Source: Anthopleura xanthogrammica
Taxonomy: Eukaryota > Cnidaria > Anthozoa > Actiniaria > Actiniidae
Reading direction: 5' to 3'
Assembly: GCA_964019055.1 (NCBI GenBank)
Contig: OZ025215.1
Span: 654,001 to 718,000, forward strand
DNA: 64,000 nt
A program made the position numbers and the translations under genes. This document shows positions 13,015-25,200 of this stretch, one piece after another. Under the pieces are notes generated by a model, which saw only the letters and a program-made list of their open reading frames with translations, was not told the DNA's origin and searched no databases. Within the stretch, counting starts at the first letter, position 1; each line of letters starts with the position of its first letter.

Positions 13015-15262
13015 GTAAGTCGTAAAAATAACTGTCAAAGTGGCCCTATCTTTTCATCTCAGGAAGAAGCTGCAAATTTTCTGAAAGATACGCTCGTCTT
13101 AAAATTCTAAACGAAAACGAATTTAGAATTTTTATTAGCAATTTAGTTCCTCACAGATGCCTAATTCCCCTGAGTCGCGATTCTTCAATGAATATATGAT
13201 TGTCTGGAGCACTTAGCTTTTCTCCAACGAGTAGAATTTAGGAATTATTGAGCTCCAAGTTTATAATTTTCTTACGAGAACCAGTCAATCTAACCGGATA
13301 TTTTTACTTCGAATCTCTCAAAAAAGATTAGAATAGCTTTGCTGCTGAACGTTTTAATCTTAAAAAGCCGTAATTAAGCTATGTTAACTATATCTTTACA
13401 AGGAACATTTCCGTCTCACCTTCGAAAAGAAAAAGAGGAAACTCAAACTCGTCTCGTCTTGAAAATCAAATCCAAAATTTTTTGCATAAAACTAGCTAAT
13501 CAAAACTAATAATAATATTCTTTTATTTTTTATCTGTTTTTAAGTTTATTTATATCAATGTTAAGTGATTTTTTAATTCCTAGAAAAACTCTTCACCCTC
13601 TTGTTCTTAATATCGCGATAAAATTTATAAAATCGCGAGGTAATTTCGTACTAATTGTACTTTTTCATGAGTAAGGTTAAAAATTTTCCTGATGATCAGC
13701 AAAATCAATCGAGATTTCTTTACTAAAATTTTAAGCTTTATATTAAGGTTTTTTCTTGTTTTATTGTATAAAGAATTTAAAAAAAAAGATCATAGACATA
13801 ATATATATTCTGCAAAAGTGTACTTCAAGCCTTACTAATGTAGAAATGTTTGAAATTGTTGAAAATTTTTACTTATTTTTACAAAGTACGATATTACTAA
13901 TACTTTACACAGGTGAAAAATCATTCTAGATCTTTCTAAATATCTAAAAAATTAAATCATCAAAATATTGAAGTTGTTTTTTTCATGTTTTTTTGTATGT
14001 TTCATAATCCATTTAAAACTTATTAATACTCTTGTCAGTTTCATGTTAAGCACGTCTAATACTAATTCATTCCATTCAGTGCCTTTTTCATGATTTTGTA
14101 ATGCATAGAGAATTCAAAATATTGAGCATCTGCCAAAACATAAATAAACAGTCCAGACGAAGACATCAAGATAATATTTTTTAATATTTCTAAATCTCAT
14201 CCCAGTATTTCAATTCCAAGAGTTTAAATCAATTTTCTTTAAGATCTCTTTTATTCACTTCATTCCAAAATTATATAATTCTTTATGTCATGTTTGTATT
14301 TTGCCCAATAGAATTTGACATGAAATTTTGTCTATGAACACTGGCATTGGCAGAAGTTGAGATTCGTAACTTGCGTAATTAGCTAGCACCTGAAATTTGA
14401 TAATAACAAAAACGTAAATTCTAGAACATTAAATGTTGTTTTTAATTAGATAAATCATATTTTTGTTCAATTATGAATAAGGAATTCTTATTACTGGAGA
14501 TGTAATGTAGCATTTATTTGAAAACAATTAGTGTTTTGTAAGAAATGAAAAAGCCTTGAAAGTAATAAGAGATATAAACAGTAATTATTTAGCTGTTACG
14601 TACGTCGTATGTTACTTTGATCCGTGTGACGTAGCCATGGAAATATTAGTCATTGGCTTCAATTTATGACATATTTACATTACTATATTTAAATGGATCG
14701 TGGGAATTATTTCTCCTGCAATCATTTGAGTTTTGAGATCAACAATGATCTGTTGAAAGAAAAAAATTGAAACTTTGAGGAAGGCAATAAAATATTTTTT
14801 CCAAATTAAATATCTTAGTGTAAATATCGATTACTTTCATTTCCTGTTTTCTTTTAGCTGTAGAAGTCAAGTGAAAATACTTTTATGATATTTCTTAATG
14901 ACATTTGTAGATTTTAAATATTTTGATATTTTGAAAAAAATATTTTTTTTATAAGCACGTTTTGAAAATATTTTTTAATTTTTTCAGTTAGGCTAATATA
15001 ACTTTGAATGTCCTAAATGTTAGTATGGTTTCAAATGCTTTTTCACAGTGTTTCAGTTTCCTTCTTATTCACTTGTTGTATTCAACACACCAACGCAGTC
15101 CCAACTTGTGACCACTTAGTCATTATCTGTTTATGTAAAAATATATTGTGCTAAATCTGTAACACGACACAAGACACATGTATATATATATCAGATATCG
15201 CCCCCACAAAATCATTATGTCTATTAATAGCATCAAACTGTATTGTTACTAGGATAATAATT
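13015..15262. other. AT-rich interval upstream of the Ras coding start
   Basis: Apart from the proposed 5' UTR intron I see nothing supportable here: short T/A runs, no repeat arrays, no palindromes of note and no coding exon. Confidence 0.5.
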
Positions 15263-18200
15263 ATGTTTCGACTTTGCGTCGTGGGCAGTGGAGGAGTTGG
15301 AAAAAGTTCAGTCACGATACGATACCTGAAAAACGAGTTCACAGAGGTATGTATATTTATTTTAGTACAACAATGAACATTAAAACAGTGGGAACACAGA
15401 AATGTTAATGGTTGTTTAAAAATCTGACCACTTTGGGTATTTAGGAATACAGCTGAGTTCTGTTATCTCCAACCTCAGATATCTTGAATTTCCCAGACAT
15501 TATCTCAAATATTTAAAAATTATAACCAGGGTATCTTGAAGCCCCATTGCATTGAACCATGTCCTTCACTCAAAAGATCCCCAGAAAGTTTAGGTTCATG
15601 AGTTCACAATTTGGGACACCACAATGCTAAAGATTATACCTCCAAAGAAAACTTGCTAAAATCTTGGAAATATCCAAGTGCTATACAGAGACAGACAGAC
15701 AGACAGACAGACAGAGACAGAGACAGGAAAAAGGAGGAGGGATCACGAGACAGTACTGACAGCCACAGAGAAAGAGCAAGAGAGAGAGACAGATTGCAAG
15801 AGAGAATTACTAGCTTATAACCTATGCAACTTAGAAGTATAAAATTAATAAGATCGAGATATTAATTATTTCTACTATAAAATTCTTGTTTTATCCCTTA
15901 ATCATTTATGCATTCCTAAAATATTTTCAAGCACTTGCATTCTGTTGTTGCATGCAAGAATGTGTCATACTCCAGGGCACATTAATTCCTGTGGTTTCCT
16001 GGTCAGTCATTCAATGTTTCCTTGGCAAAATTCCTTGCATTTTTCTCATTCTTTACGACATTTCTCTCTCAACAGTATTATGATCCAACCTTAGGTAAGC
16101 AAAAAACACTTCAATCTTTATTTAAAAGTGTCTATTTTTCAGAATTGTGGTATTCATGTAATTTGTTTATCACTGAAATGTAAAAGAATTCTATAATTTT
16201 ATACCGAGTCTGATTCAAGGGATTATTCTGGACTAAAAGCAAAAGTGTACACCATGACTCTGTTTGTTTGAATATATTGATACAAAAACATGTATTTAGG
16301 AAGTACCTAGTTGAAAAACTACTTATTATTCGATAGGCACAGCCGAACAACTCATAAAATGGGCTTATTTTCTTATTTCCAAACCATGTGTCATTTTCTA
16401 GAGTATCATTTCTTTGTTTAATGGTTTTTGAATGAGAAGACACTCAAACAAAGAATCGTATTCTTAAGAGAGTGACACATGTTAATGAGGAAAGATTATG
16501 CCCAAGCTGAAAAGATCAATTCCCAGTTGGGCAGGGTCAGACCACCAAAATTGAGCTTCTCTGGGAAATGCTGTAAGAGGGCTAATAACCCACTTCCGAG
16601 ATATGCTATGCTTGTTGTGCACAAGGGTTTCAGTACTACGTACATGCTAAATTAAATTAATTCTTTTCTCCTGTCACAAATCACTAAGGGATATGCATAG
16701 AGCCTCGCATTGAAACCTTTGTGCGTGACAAGCGAAGCATCTCTCAAAAGTGGGATATAATTGTCTGGAAATATAACCTGTAATATAGTTTAAATTATTA
16801 TTTTTTCATTCTTTTTTGTTCATTCTACAGAGGAGACTTACAGAGCAAAGGTAAATTTTGTTAGTGCATTAGGGGGAGGGGGTCTGCAAAATTTGAAATG
16901 TTTCCCATTTAGATGGGAGGGGAGGGAGAGGGGTGGGGGATGATTTTGTTAACGCCTATCCAACAAAAAATAGCATGATTATATTTGAATGATTTTTCAA
17001 TTGCCATTGTTTTTTTTCCTTAGATTGACTATGCCGGCAAGTTATACAACATTGAGATAGTTGACACTGCAGGTCAAGAAGAATTCAGTTCATTTCGTGA
17101 TTCATCGCTAGCAACAGGAGATGCGTTCTTAGTCTTGTTTGCAATTAATTCGGCATCAAGTTGGCATGAATTGAAGGAACTGCGCAGGAAAATTATTGAC
17201 GAACATGAGTCTAAGAATAATTGTACTATTCCTATGGTTATTGTGGCCAACAAAGTGGTAAGTATATCAATCTTGATTCAGGGGGTGCATCCAGGGGGTG
17301 CATCCAGGGGGTGTAGGAGTGGGGGCATGTCCCTCCCTTCGAATCTGAGAACATTGTTTAAACCAAAACAGTGTAGGGGGACAATGGCACTCCCCTTTCA
17401 AAGTTCTAGATTTGCAAGTGGTACGCCTTCACCATCCCTGAGAATTCTACAATGCCCCTCCCTTGCATGACATAAGGCAGCCATTTTAGTGTGCTGAAAA
17501 ATAGAAACTTTTCCACAGTTTTTGAATAAGAACAGAGTTCAATCACAGAAGATAGAAAACATTGTTTTGGTACACCAATATGGCCACTCTGATGTCATGT
17601 GAAAATGGTCCTGTGACTTAGAAAATATCCCATTTCCATAGCTTCCAGTGTGCAGGGTGATGTATGGATATTTTCTAGAACTTTTCTCAGTAAATTTATT
17701 GTTTTTGTTGTTTGTTTATCCAGGATTTAGAAGACGAGAGAGAAACACAGAAAGACGAAGTGATGGAATATTGTAACTCTTTAAATACACCGTTTATAGA
17801 AACGTCGGCAAAGGTATAATAGTTAGGTTGTTTGTAACAGTAATTTTCATCCATTTTGAGTTCATCGATTCAATCTTTAAATTATAAAAAGCTAAAAAAC
17901 CTTCACCAATCATTTTCGAAATACCACCCATCTGTTCATTCATCCATGCATCTGTCCATCCATCCACACACTTATGCATCCATCCATCCATGCACTCATC
18001 CATCCATCCATCCATCCGTCCCTCTGTCCATCCATGCACTCATCCATCCATCCATCCATCCGTCCCTCTGTCCATTCATGCACCCATCCATCCACCCATC
18101 CATCCGTCCATCAGTCCCTCTGTCCATCCATCCATGCACTCATGCATCCATCCATCCATTAGTCCCTCTGTCCATCCATGCACCCATCCATCCACCCATC

Positions 18201-18638
18201 CATCCGTCCATCAGTCCCTCTGTCCATCCATCCATGCACTCATGCATCCATCCATCCATCAGTCCCTCTGTCCATCCATGCACCCATCCATCCACCCATC
18301 CATCCGTCCATCAGTCCCTCTGTCCATCCATCCATGCACTCATCCATCCATCCATCCATCCGTCCCTCTGTCCATCCATGCACTCATCCATCCATCCATT
18401 TGTCTTTTTTGTCTTGTAATCTTTCTACATAACAACTTTAGACTGAACCCCCTAAATTTCTGCCCAGTGATCAACATAGTTTTGCATTTTGTTTTTTTAA
18501 CAGACTGGTCTAAATATCTTAGAATGTTTCCAATTAATGATGAGACAAATCCAACGAATCCAACCTTCATTATTAGAGCGGACAGTGCCGGTCAATTATG
18601 CAGAGAACGGCAAGAAAAAAGATTGTTCAATACTTTAA
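15263..18638 (+). CDS. Ras-family small GTPase with CAAX box
   Basis: Six exons (15263-15346, 16076-16094, 16831-16850, 17024-17257, 17724-17813, 18504-18638) give 193 residues. The G motifs are complete: P-loop GSGGVGKS (8-15), switch I YDPTLEETY with the effector Thr, DTAGQEEF with the catalytic Gln, NKVD and TSAK. The C-terminus is basic (GKKKD) and ends CSIL, a CAAX box whose final Leu favours geranylgeranylation. The protein should cycle between GDP and GTP on membranes. It begins almost at strand beta-1, without the MTEYK-type extension of classical Ras. Switch regions resemble Ras/Rap rather than Rho, Rab or Di-Ras, but I cannot name an orthologue. Exons 2 and 3 are very short (19 and 20 nt). 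The last intron carries a large ATCC array. Confidence 0.93.
15684..15795. repeat. (ACAG)n and GA-rich microsatellite
   Basis: Uninterrupted ACAG units at about 15690-15715 grade into AGAGAC and GA-rich sequence inside intron 1 of the Ras-family gene. Confidence 0.9.
16358..16507. mobile_element. MITE family D copy (CCATGTGTCATT inverted repeat)
   Basis: The left arm reads AAACCATGTGTCATTTTCTA, the right arm GAGAGTGACACATG, and a TATGCCCAAG end follows. The inner AGTATCATTTCTTTGTTTAA is shared with copies near 26.8 and 27.4 kb; related copies lie at 50.1 and 51.2 kb. It lies in Ras intron 2. Confidence 0.7.
17281..17320. repeat. 13-bp minisatellite, 3 units
   Basis: GGGGGTGCATCCA is repeated twice and followed by a diverged third unit, immediately downstream of the exon 4 donor of the Ras-family gene. 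Confidence 0.8.
17929..18405. repeat. (ATCC)n array with 100-bp higher-order repeat
   Basis: The last Ras intron is filled by CATC/CATCC units interrupted by GTCCCTCTG blocks. CAGTCCCTCTGTCCATCC recurs at 18112, 18212 and 18312, giving a 100-bp super-unit; the first two super-units differ at one base that I could find. Several frames are open because the array lacks stops, producing His-Pro-Ser-Ile false ORFs. Confidence 0.95.
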
Positions 18639-18740
18639 TGTGTAAAATTTTCAAAATTTGTTGGGAAAATATGGCCTAGTATTTTCTATTTTTGTAAGTC
18701 TAATAAGCTGGGAATCAGTGCAATCGATTCCAAAGGCTGA

Positions 18741-18746
18741 AATAAA
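18741..18746 (+). terminator. Poly(A) signal of the Ras-family gene
   Basis: AATAAA about 100 bp after the stop codon. The same position in the downstream duplicate (about 19600) reads AACAAA. Confidence 0.6.
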
Positions 18747-18804
18747 AGGGTGAACAATTTAGAAAACCTTATATAGGTTTGGTATTTAATAGGACAATAA
18801 CATA

Positions 18805-19215
18805 ACAATAACATAACAGGGCATATTGTTTATTTTTGGTCCGAATAGCAAGCTTAAGGGCCACAAATAAACAATATGCACAACAAAAGTCATGTCATTA
18901 TCATTAATATACAAGACCAAATTATACAAAATCTTCAATATCAAAAGTTAGAATTTTAATAAAACATTTTCATTCGAAAATAAAGTTGTTATACATACGA
19001 AACAAGAAAACATCAAACGTGCTTTGAAATGGTTTCCTTAAGATCTGATTGGCTTACAGCAGTCATAAGACATTCTCTCAACCAATCAGATTGAAGCAGG
19101 GCGGTAAATGCATTTGCAGCCTGCACGCTTGGTGTTTGGCCCGGTAGACTGAACTTTTTAGTGAGAGCAATTTAAAAATTTGGCCTTGTATATTGATGAT
19201 AATGAGCATTATAAG
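18805..19215. mobile_element. Inserted palindromic element splitting the first duplicate
   Basis: This is the material missing from the second duplicate. It contains a hairpin (GCATATTGTTTATTTTTGG with CCACAAATAAACAATATGC, 18821-18880), a longer inverted pair (ATCATTAATATACAAGACCA with its complement at 19180-19205), and an inner ATCTGATTGG/CCAATCAGAT pair. It may be one or two nested MITEs. Confidence 0.65.
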
Positions 19216-20337
19216 GGGATCGAAAAGAATTATGTTTCTACAAGATATGCGGGCAGCTGCAGAGTATTTGGAAGATACATGATTGTAGATTCCTTAATAT
19301 TTTTCGCAGGTAAAGGCAGTAAAAGTTAAGCTATCTTTGTTGCTTTTGGAAAAGTAATTACAGGCATAGTCAGTGGATCATATCTTACTTTGATCTAGTG
19401 TTGCACGCACATAATGGCTTTCGTTGTAATTGGTTTCATTAATGGCGGCTAAAAATGAGATCACCGACATAATCTTGGTCACTTGCGCATCTTTTAAAAA
19501 TGCATAAAATTTTCAAAATTTGTTGGGGAAACATGGCTTGTTTTTTCTATTTTTGTAAGTCTTATAATTATAAGCTGGAAATCAGTGCAATTGATTCCAA
19601 AGGCGAAAACAAAAAGGTGAAAAATTTAGAAAACCTTTCTAGGTTTGGTATTTAATGAACATTATATAGCAAATTAAGTTTCTACAGAATATGCCGTCAG
19701 TGGTTTTGAAGGATTACATGATTGTAGATTCCTTAAGTTAATATTTTTGGTTTGAAAGTCAAAGCAGTTGCCAAGTTGTACTTGCTTAACTTTGTTGTTT
19801 TTGGAAAAGTAATAAAGATCATCAGTAGTTTTGGAATTTTGTTTCCATTTTTTCCCTCCCTCTGCTCTCCACTCTTCTCTCCCTTCCCCAGTTTCTTCCT
19901 CCCTTCCATTTTCCATTCATTTCTTCCTCCTTAGTGAGATTGATTTTGATATCCAAAATTAGGTTGGCTCATGGCAATTTCATTAGTCAAATTCTTAAAT
20001 AGAGGTCTAAAACCCAGCCTAGAACTCCACAGCCCTCTTTCCTCAGAACTCCTACCACCTTTCTACACACATGTACAACAAAATCAGTACCAATTACTCA
20101 CAGAAAACTTTGTCAAAGCACATGACTGAAAGCCTCTAAAATGCTGCATTATTGTGGATTGTTCATGCACAGAAAAACTGCTATATATCGCTAAGAACAC
20201 TGCTACGAACAAGAATAACTCGAGTCAGAAGCATAACTCAACAAAACTTTGGGTTACCTGTGGTAGAAAGAATTGCTAGGGACTGTTACCGAATTCGGGT
20301 CCAATCTTTTTTTCTGACGCGGTCGTCCCCACGAAAC

Positions 20338-20348
20338 CAAGATGGCGG
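20338..20348 (+). promoter_or_regulatory. YY1-like motif overlapping the NDUFB7 start codon
   Basis: CAAGATGGCGG places the start ATG inside the YY1 consensus AANATGGC, an arrangement common in animal mitochondrial and ribosomal genes with very short 5' UTRs. Factor binding is inferred from motif only. Confidence 0.5.
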
Positions 20349-21587
20349 AGAAAACTGAACGAGGTCATCAAAATATTCCTTAAAATTCCCTCAAATTTGT
20401 CAAAATAATTAATATTTCTAACTCATTTTGAACTCTTAATGCCTTAATCTATGTACTAGAGGCTAAAAATTGTATTCTGAGGTTAGAAATTTGGTGTATC
20501 TTTTCAGAGATGAAGGTGACTGCACAAGAAATGGCGGACGCTAAGATCCCTTTGAATGGTCGCGATTACTGTGCACATCTCTTGATTCCACTCCTAAAAT
20601 GCCGTAAAGAGACCTACTACTTTCCTTGGAAGTGCCATCATGAGAAGCACGCCTGGGATAAGTGCCAATACGATGAGTATGTGTTCAACATAATTCCTGT
20701 ACAAAAAAGGCGTAAATTTAGATAAGCTTAATCTGAAATTAGCTTACTCTTTTACGTTATGGGTGTTTCTGAATTACAAAGTTGGGTGAGATCTTGGTTT
20801 TTTTGTGTTAGAAGCAAAAGAGTGGAAGGTTCTTCCAATTATCCTTCCTTTAAGAAACTGTCAATTATTTAAAGGAGGAGGGGGGTCTTGTACAAATGAG
20901 GGGGGGGGGGGGCATATAAATTTATGCATGTGTATAGAAAAATGTGCAGCGTAAAAGAGAAAGTGACAAGAATTCAAGTGACATACCTTTTTGCCACCAG
21001 ACATCTTTCAAAATAATGACCAGTAAACATAAACTCAAATATTTACAAACATTTCAGTGGAAAAGGTTATTAAGTGTTGTATAAAATAACCATTATATAG
21101 TACTTACGATAGGTATGGCCTGCAATAGATGGTCGTCAGGTGTTGTAGACTGCAACATTTTGCCTTTTGATGGTCATATTTGCACAAGATTGTCTGATTC
21201 TTGTGGCAGAACTTTATTCAGGACCAAATTGCCTGCCTGGTCAAAATGTGACCAGTTAAGAGGAAAGTTGAAATTTACACCTCCAGAATCTCTGATCCAC
21301 TGTCTCATCTCTGATAAAGTTTATTCTCATGAAGTCAGATTTTTATGGTTTCTTCAACTCGGCATGCATACAAGTGCAAATAATAGCCTATATTAGTCCT
21401 TCCATCCGGCATTGTAATCTGATCTGAGAGTCTGTCAGATATGTGTCTTGTGTTCCTTCAAAGAGTATATTTGTTACAAATAAACTTACTAAAAATGTAT
21501 TAATTGAAATTGCTTTTTCATTTCAGTCTAATGTACAGGACGCGGGAAAAAGAACGATGCAAGCTTCAAGAGAAAGGCCATTTGTGA
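20342..21587 (+). CDS. NDUFB7: NDUFB7, complex I B18 subunit
   Basis: Three exons (20342-20363, 20508-20676, 21527-21587) encode 83 residues. Twin CX9C motifs are intact, C-AHLLIPLLK-C and C-HHEKHAWDK-C; these form two disulfides in the intermembrane space through the Mia40 route. The family core RDYCAHLL and the Arg/Lys/Glu-rich tail are clear. NDUFB7 is an accessory subunit on the intermembrane-space face of the distal membrane arm of complex I. The start is well supported: an in-frame TGA lies nine codons upstream (20315-20317). The protein is shorter than the 117-137 residues usual in flies and mammals; it starts directly before the core and lacks the Gly-2 N-myristoylation segment. The exon 1 donor (G|GTCATC) is weak but gives the correct phase. 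Confidence 0.93.
20899..20912. repeat. Poly(G) run in NDUFB7 intron 2
   Basis: A run of about 13-14 consecutive G bases preceded by other short G runs (20876-20886). Confidence 0.8.
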
Positions 21588-21675
21588 TTAAATGATTTCT
21601 GTTATTAATTGTTTTTGTGTGATCAAAATGGTTATTATCTTACAGAATAACGACATTGTATTTTATATTTCTGTA

Positions 21676-21681
21676 AATAAA
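21676..21681 (+). terminator. Poly(A) signal of NDUFB7
   Basis: AATAAA 89 bp after the stop codon. Confidence 0.7.
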
Positions 21682-21936
21682 CTGGTATTACAACTTATAT
21701 AGGAATTATTGTATTGATATATATACTGGAGCACTTGCGAACTCCGAGGAGATAAATGCAGAGCATGAAGCAGGTCTTAGAAAGAAGCGAGGCAACTAAT
21801 GCTAAGCCAGACTTTGAGAAAGCCCAAATGATTTATAACATTTACATGATGAGTATCAAAGCAAAATTTGAGTTGTGGCTTGTGGCTTATGTTTCTTAAT
21901 CAAATTGGAATACAAAAGTTGATAATTTTTTGTTTA

Positions 21937-22085
21937 GGGGGGGAAACTCGAGAACCCAGAGAAAACCCTCTAAGCACAGGAGAGAACCAACAGGCAGCTC
22001 AACTCACATGAGGTGATGTGTCTGATTATGAAACCCATGACCATAACGGTGAGAAGAAGTGTGCTGACAGCACACACCATGCTTC
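21937..22085 (-). mobile_element. Degenerate tRNA-derived SINE copy
   Basis: It shares the block GAACCCAGAGAAAACCCTCTAA with the clearer SINE copies at 31.5, 58.3 and 63.0 kb and ends near GCTTCC. The Pol III boxes are badly eroded. Confidence 0.4.
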
Positions 22086-22096
22086 CTAAATAATAA

Positions 22097-22185
22097 CTCC
22101 TATCCAAGTTAGCCTCTCCTACCCAAGTTAGCCTCTCCTACCCAAGTTAACCTCTTGTACCTAAGGTAGCCTCTCCTACCTTTGG
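22097..22185. repeat. 19-bp tandem repeat, about 4.5 units
   Basis: The unit is CTCCTACCCAAGTTAGCCT; the last units are diverged (CTTGTACCTAAGGTAGCCT). Confidence 0.85.
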
Positions 22186-22273
22186 GGCTCAATTTTGCTT
22201 TTAACAATTGATTATTCAATGTCGCAGAATACCTCAATAGGTGGAATATATTGGAATTTGGAATTATTAAAAA

Positions 22274-25200
22274 TTAAAAAAGTGAAATTATACTAAAGAA
22301 TAATTCTACAGCCAGTGGGCCTCGACGATGCTTCATGGCTGCGGCATTAATGGCAGGGATAAGAGCACTGTCTAAATCTGCCATCAGACTGGCTGGTAAC
22401 GGCTTTTCATTTGCACCAATGCTGTACTCGACCTAAAAATATTTTTATAAATATTTCATTTAAAAATAAAATCTAGGGATTGAAATATATGGATTCATGT
22501 AAGAATGTTTTCAACCTGTAAAGTTTTTGAAGGAGTGGGGATGGTAGGGAAGGTCTGAGGAGGGTATTTTGTGTAATCATTTTGGAAAATCTGGAATTAT
22601 GGATTGGACTGGACTTCAGTTGACTGGAACTTGGATTGCAAATTTTTTTGGTCAAATTTTCAGCTTTTGACAGAGTGTACATAATCTTATTGTATAGCAA
22701 AAGCATGTCCAACAGTTTAAAATTTAATTTATGCTTCTAAACGATGAATTTTGAGAGTTTTTTAATTTTGGAAAATCCGGATCCGAGCATGGCTGGACTG
22801 GATTGGACTTCGGTTAACTGGATTCTCCCGGATCGGGAAACGTTTTTTAATGCCGAATTTGCAGCTTTTATCCTATGATTTTTATTGTAAAATTTATAAC
22901 TATTGATTTCATGCTGAAATGTTTAAGAAAATCAAGATTTAATTTTTTTTTTATAATTGGAAAACATTGGAACTTGGATCTAAAAAAAATTGCATAAAAA
23001 AAACCCCAAATATTTCACTCACCCACCCCTTTGATAATATCGAGTAGTCCATTATTTACCAAGTACTTACCGAGTCTGAATCAATGTTCACTCTTAGTGA
23101 AAGACGTTTCAGGTCTTGTTCAAACAGCCCCACCAAATATGGCCTCAGTGCCTCGCAGCATGCACGTGCCAGCTCTGCTGTAAGGTGACTCAGTCCTCTA
23201 GACGATAACCCTCTGGAGCTTCTTTCACCATTTCGTTCCAGGAAGACATTTGTCCATCTTATTCGATAGATGTCGGGTTTGGTGAAGTCACAACTACTGT
23301 GCACTTGGATACTGGGTACATTAGTTAGTGACCGTCCGTCTATTGGACTGGTGTACCTGTCAGATTAGGTAACATATCAGTTTGTTGGTTTATCTATTCC
23401 TATATCTTTCCTTCCTTCCTTACTTCGATCTATTCATTCTATCATTCATCAATATATCCCATATTATCCATTCATCCCATTCACCCATCCACCAATCCAT
23501 CCTGTCTTATCCAATCATCTCATACACCACTGCTATCCATTCACTCATTCCATCCATCCATCCAACATTCCATTTCTTTCAATCTCATCCATCCATCCCA
23601 CCTCATCCATTTATCCCATCCATGCACAAATCCACCCCATTTTATCAATTCATCCAATCCATCCATTTACCAATCCATCCTATTTTATCAATTCATCCGA
23701 TCCATCCACCCACCCCACCCACCCCACCCATCCATCCACTCATCTCATAATCTATTCTATGCTATCCTCATACTCATCCATCTATCTACCAAAAAAAAAA
23801 GAACCCACTTGCAGGTGAATGGATATTTATTGAAATAACAATATTTGTTGAAGAAACAATATTTGTATTATGATCATCCGGGTGGATGTAGTCCTGAGAA
23901 GATGCTCATCATAAAAAATAAACCAACTGTAACTCACGCTTGTTGATTAGCATCTCTGGTCGCCCATTCCACAGTCACCTGATTAACTGTGCCGTCAGCA
24001 GTATTACTGCCTGTCTGGATTACATAATCTTGCATGTCTCGCAGGGCCTTCCGTAACTCTAATATAGCATCTGGTAACATCTGAATCATTAAACCATCTG
24101 CGAAGGATGAATTAATCACTTTAAATGTCACTAATTTCTAAGGAGTGGGGAGGGTCTGAAGAGGGTATATTGTGTAGTACCAGAATTAAATATTCATGCC
24201 TCCCCCATCGGGATTGGAATTTCCTAGGGGAGGGGAGGGTCCAAGGAGTCACTTACCTTCAATAATACTGACTTTAGCATCATTAGGATTGCTTGTCTTG
24301 AGGGACCCAGTGAATACTATAAAACTTGCTCCAGTTACTAAATCACAAAAGTGAAAAAAAAACAAAAAAAAAACAGTCCAAGTGTTAGATTTCACAAGAA
24401 GGATAAAAGGAGGGATAGATGGAAGGAAAAATGGAAAGAAGGATGGATGGATGGGAGGAAGGATGGGTGGAAGGAATGATGGATGGAATGGATGCATGGA
24501 AGGAAGGAATGAATAAACGAAGGAAGGCAGGAGGGATGGATGGAAGGATGGAAGGAACAATGGATGGAAGGATGGAAGGATGGATGGAAGGATGAAAGGA
24601 AGATGGATGGAAGGAGGGATGGAATAATGGAAGGAGGGATGGAATAATGGAAGGAAGGAAGGAAGGAATAATGGATGGAAGGAAGGAAGGAGGGAGGGGG
24701 AGGAAGGGGGAGGAAGGGGGAGGAAGGAATAAGTTACCTTTTCTAGTCTTATTCTGTATATTTATTGCCTGTGTCTTGTAGGTTTCTCCCTCTTGGATAC
24801 ACACTAAGTGTGAGTCTGCCTCGCTGCTGAAGTTGGCACCAAATGAAAACATGTGTTCTTCTGCTGCATTCAGGACTTTAACAATCTTGAAATAACAAAA
24901 CATATGGTATGCTTCTGAAATTATTCTGGGAACGTGGAGGGGGAGGAGCTGTTAGTTCTATAGTCCTACCACTTTTTCCCTTTTCCCATACTAGTCTCTT
25001 ATATAGCCCCACCACTTTTTAGGGTGCTTCATGGTCCCTGTTATGTCATGTTGTACTGTGTATGTGCTGTAAGTCAGTACCATATGCTTCCCACTCATGT
25101 GAAAACCACTTTATTGAGAGTGAAGTCCTGTAATATATCATTTTAGTGTTGGTATCTTACTGTACCTCGTCATATCTATCCTGTGGCATGCGCACTGTAG

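Larger units (their letters stand above)
18649..19815. repeat. Tandem duplication of the Ras 3' UTR region
   Basis: Sequence at 18649-18795 (TTTTCAAAATTTGTTGGG onward, including AATCAGTGCAATCGATTCC) recurs at 19509-19660. The continuation at 19229-19360 (TACATGATTGTAGATTCCTT) recurs at 19673-19815. The offset changes from 860 to 444 bp, so copy 1 carries about 416 bp of extra sequence. Confidence 0.85.
18639..20341. other. Interval between Ras and NDUFB7: duplicated Ras 3' end
   Basis: This stretch has no coding exon. Its first half holds the Ras 3' UTR and an inserted palindromic element. Its second half repeats the Ras 3' UTR. The last part (about 19830-20330) holds a CT-rich tract and the NDUFB7 upstream region. 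Confidence 0.6.
21588..22273. other. Tail-to-tail interval between NDUFB7 and the FYVE gene
   Basis: It holds the NDUFB7 3' UTR, a degenerate tRNA-SINE-like stretch (21937-22085), a 19-bp tandem repeat (22097-22185) and presumably the FYVE gene 3' UTR, for which I saw no canonical poly(A) signal. Confidence 0.55.

Noticed and set aside
17856..18679. Several overlapping His-Pro-Ser-Ile reading frames up to 229 codons
   Set aside because: They come from the stop-free ATCC array in all three frames; no codon bias or domain, and the last Ras exon is read in a different frame.
23382..23750. 122-codon plus-strand frame rich in Pro, His, Ile
   Set aside because: Translation of a tetranucleotide array inside an intron of the minus-strand FYVE gene.
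24249..24903. Minus-strand frames extending FYVE exons 15 and 16 into Phe/Leu/Pro/Ser runs
   Set aside because: Readthrough of splice donors into the GGAA array; true donors restore the conserved SARA domain.
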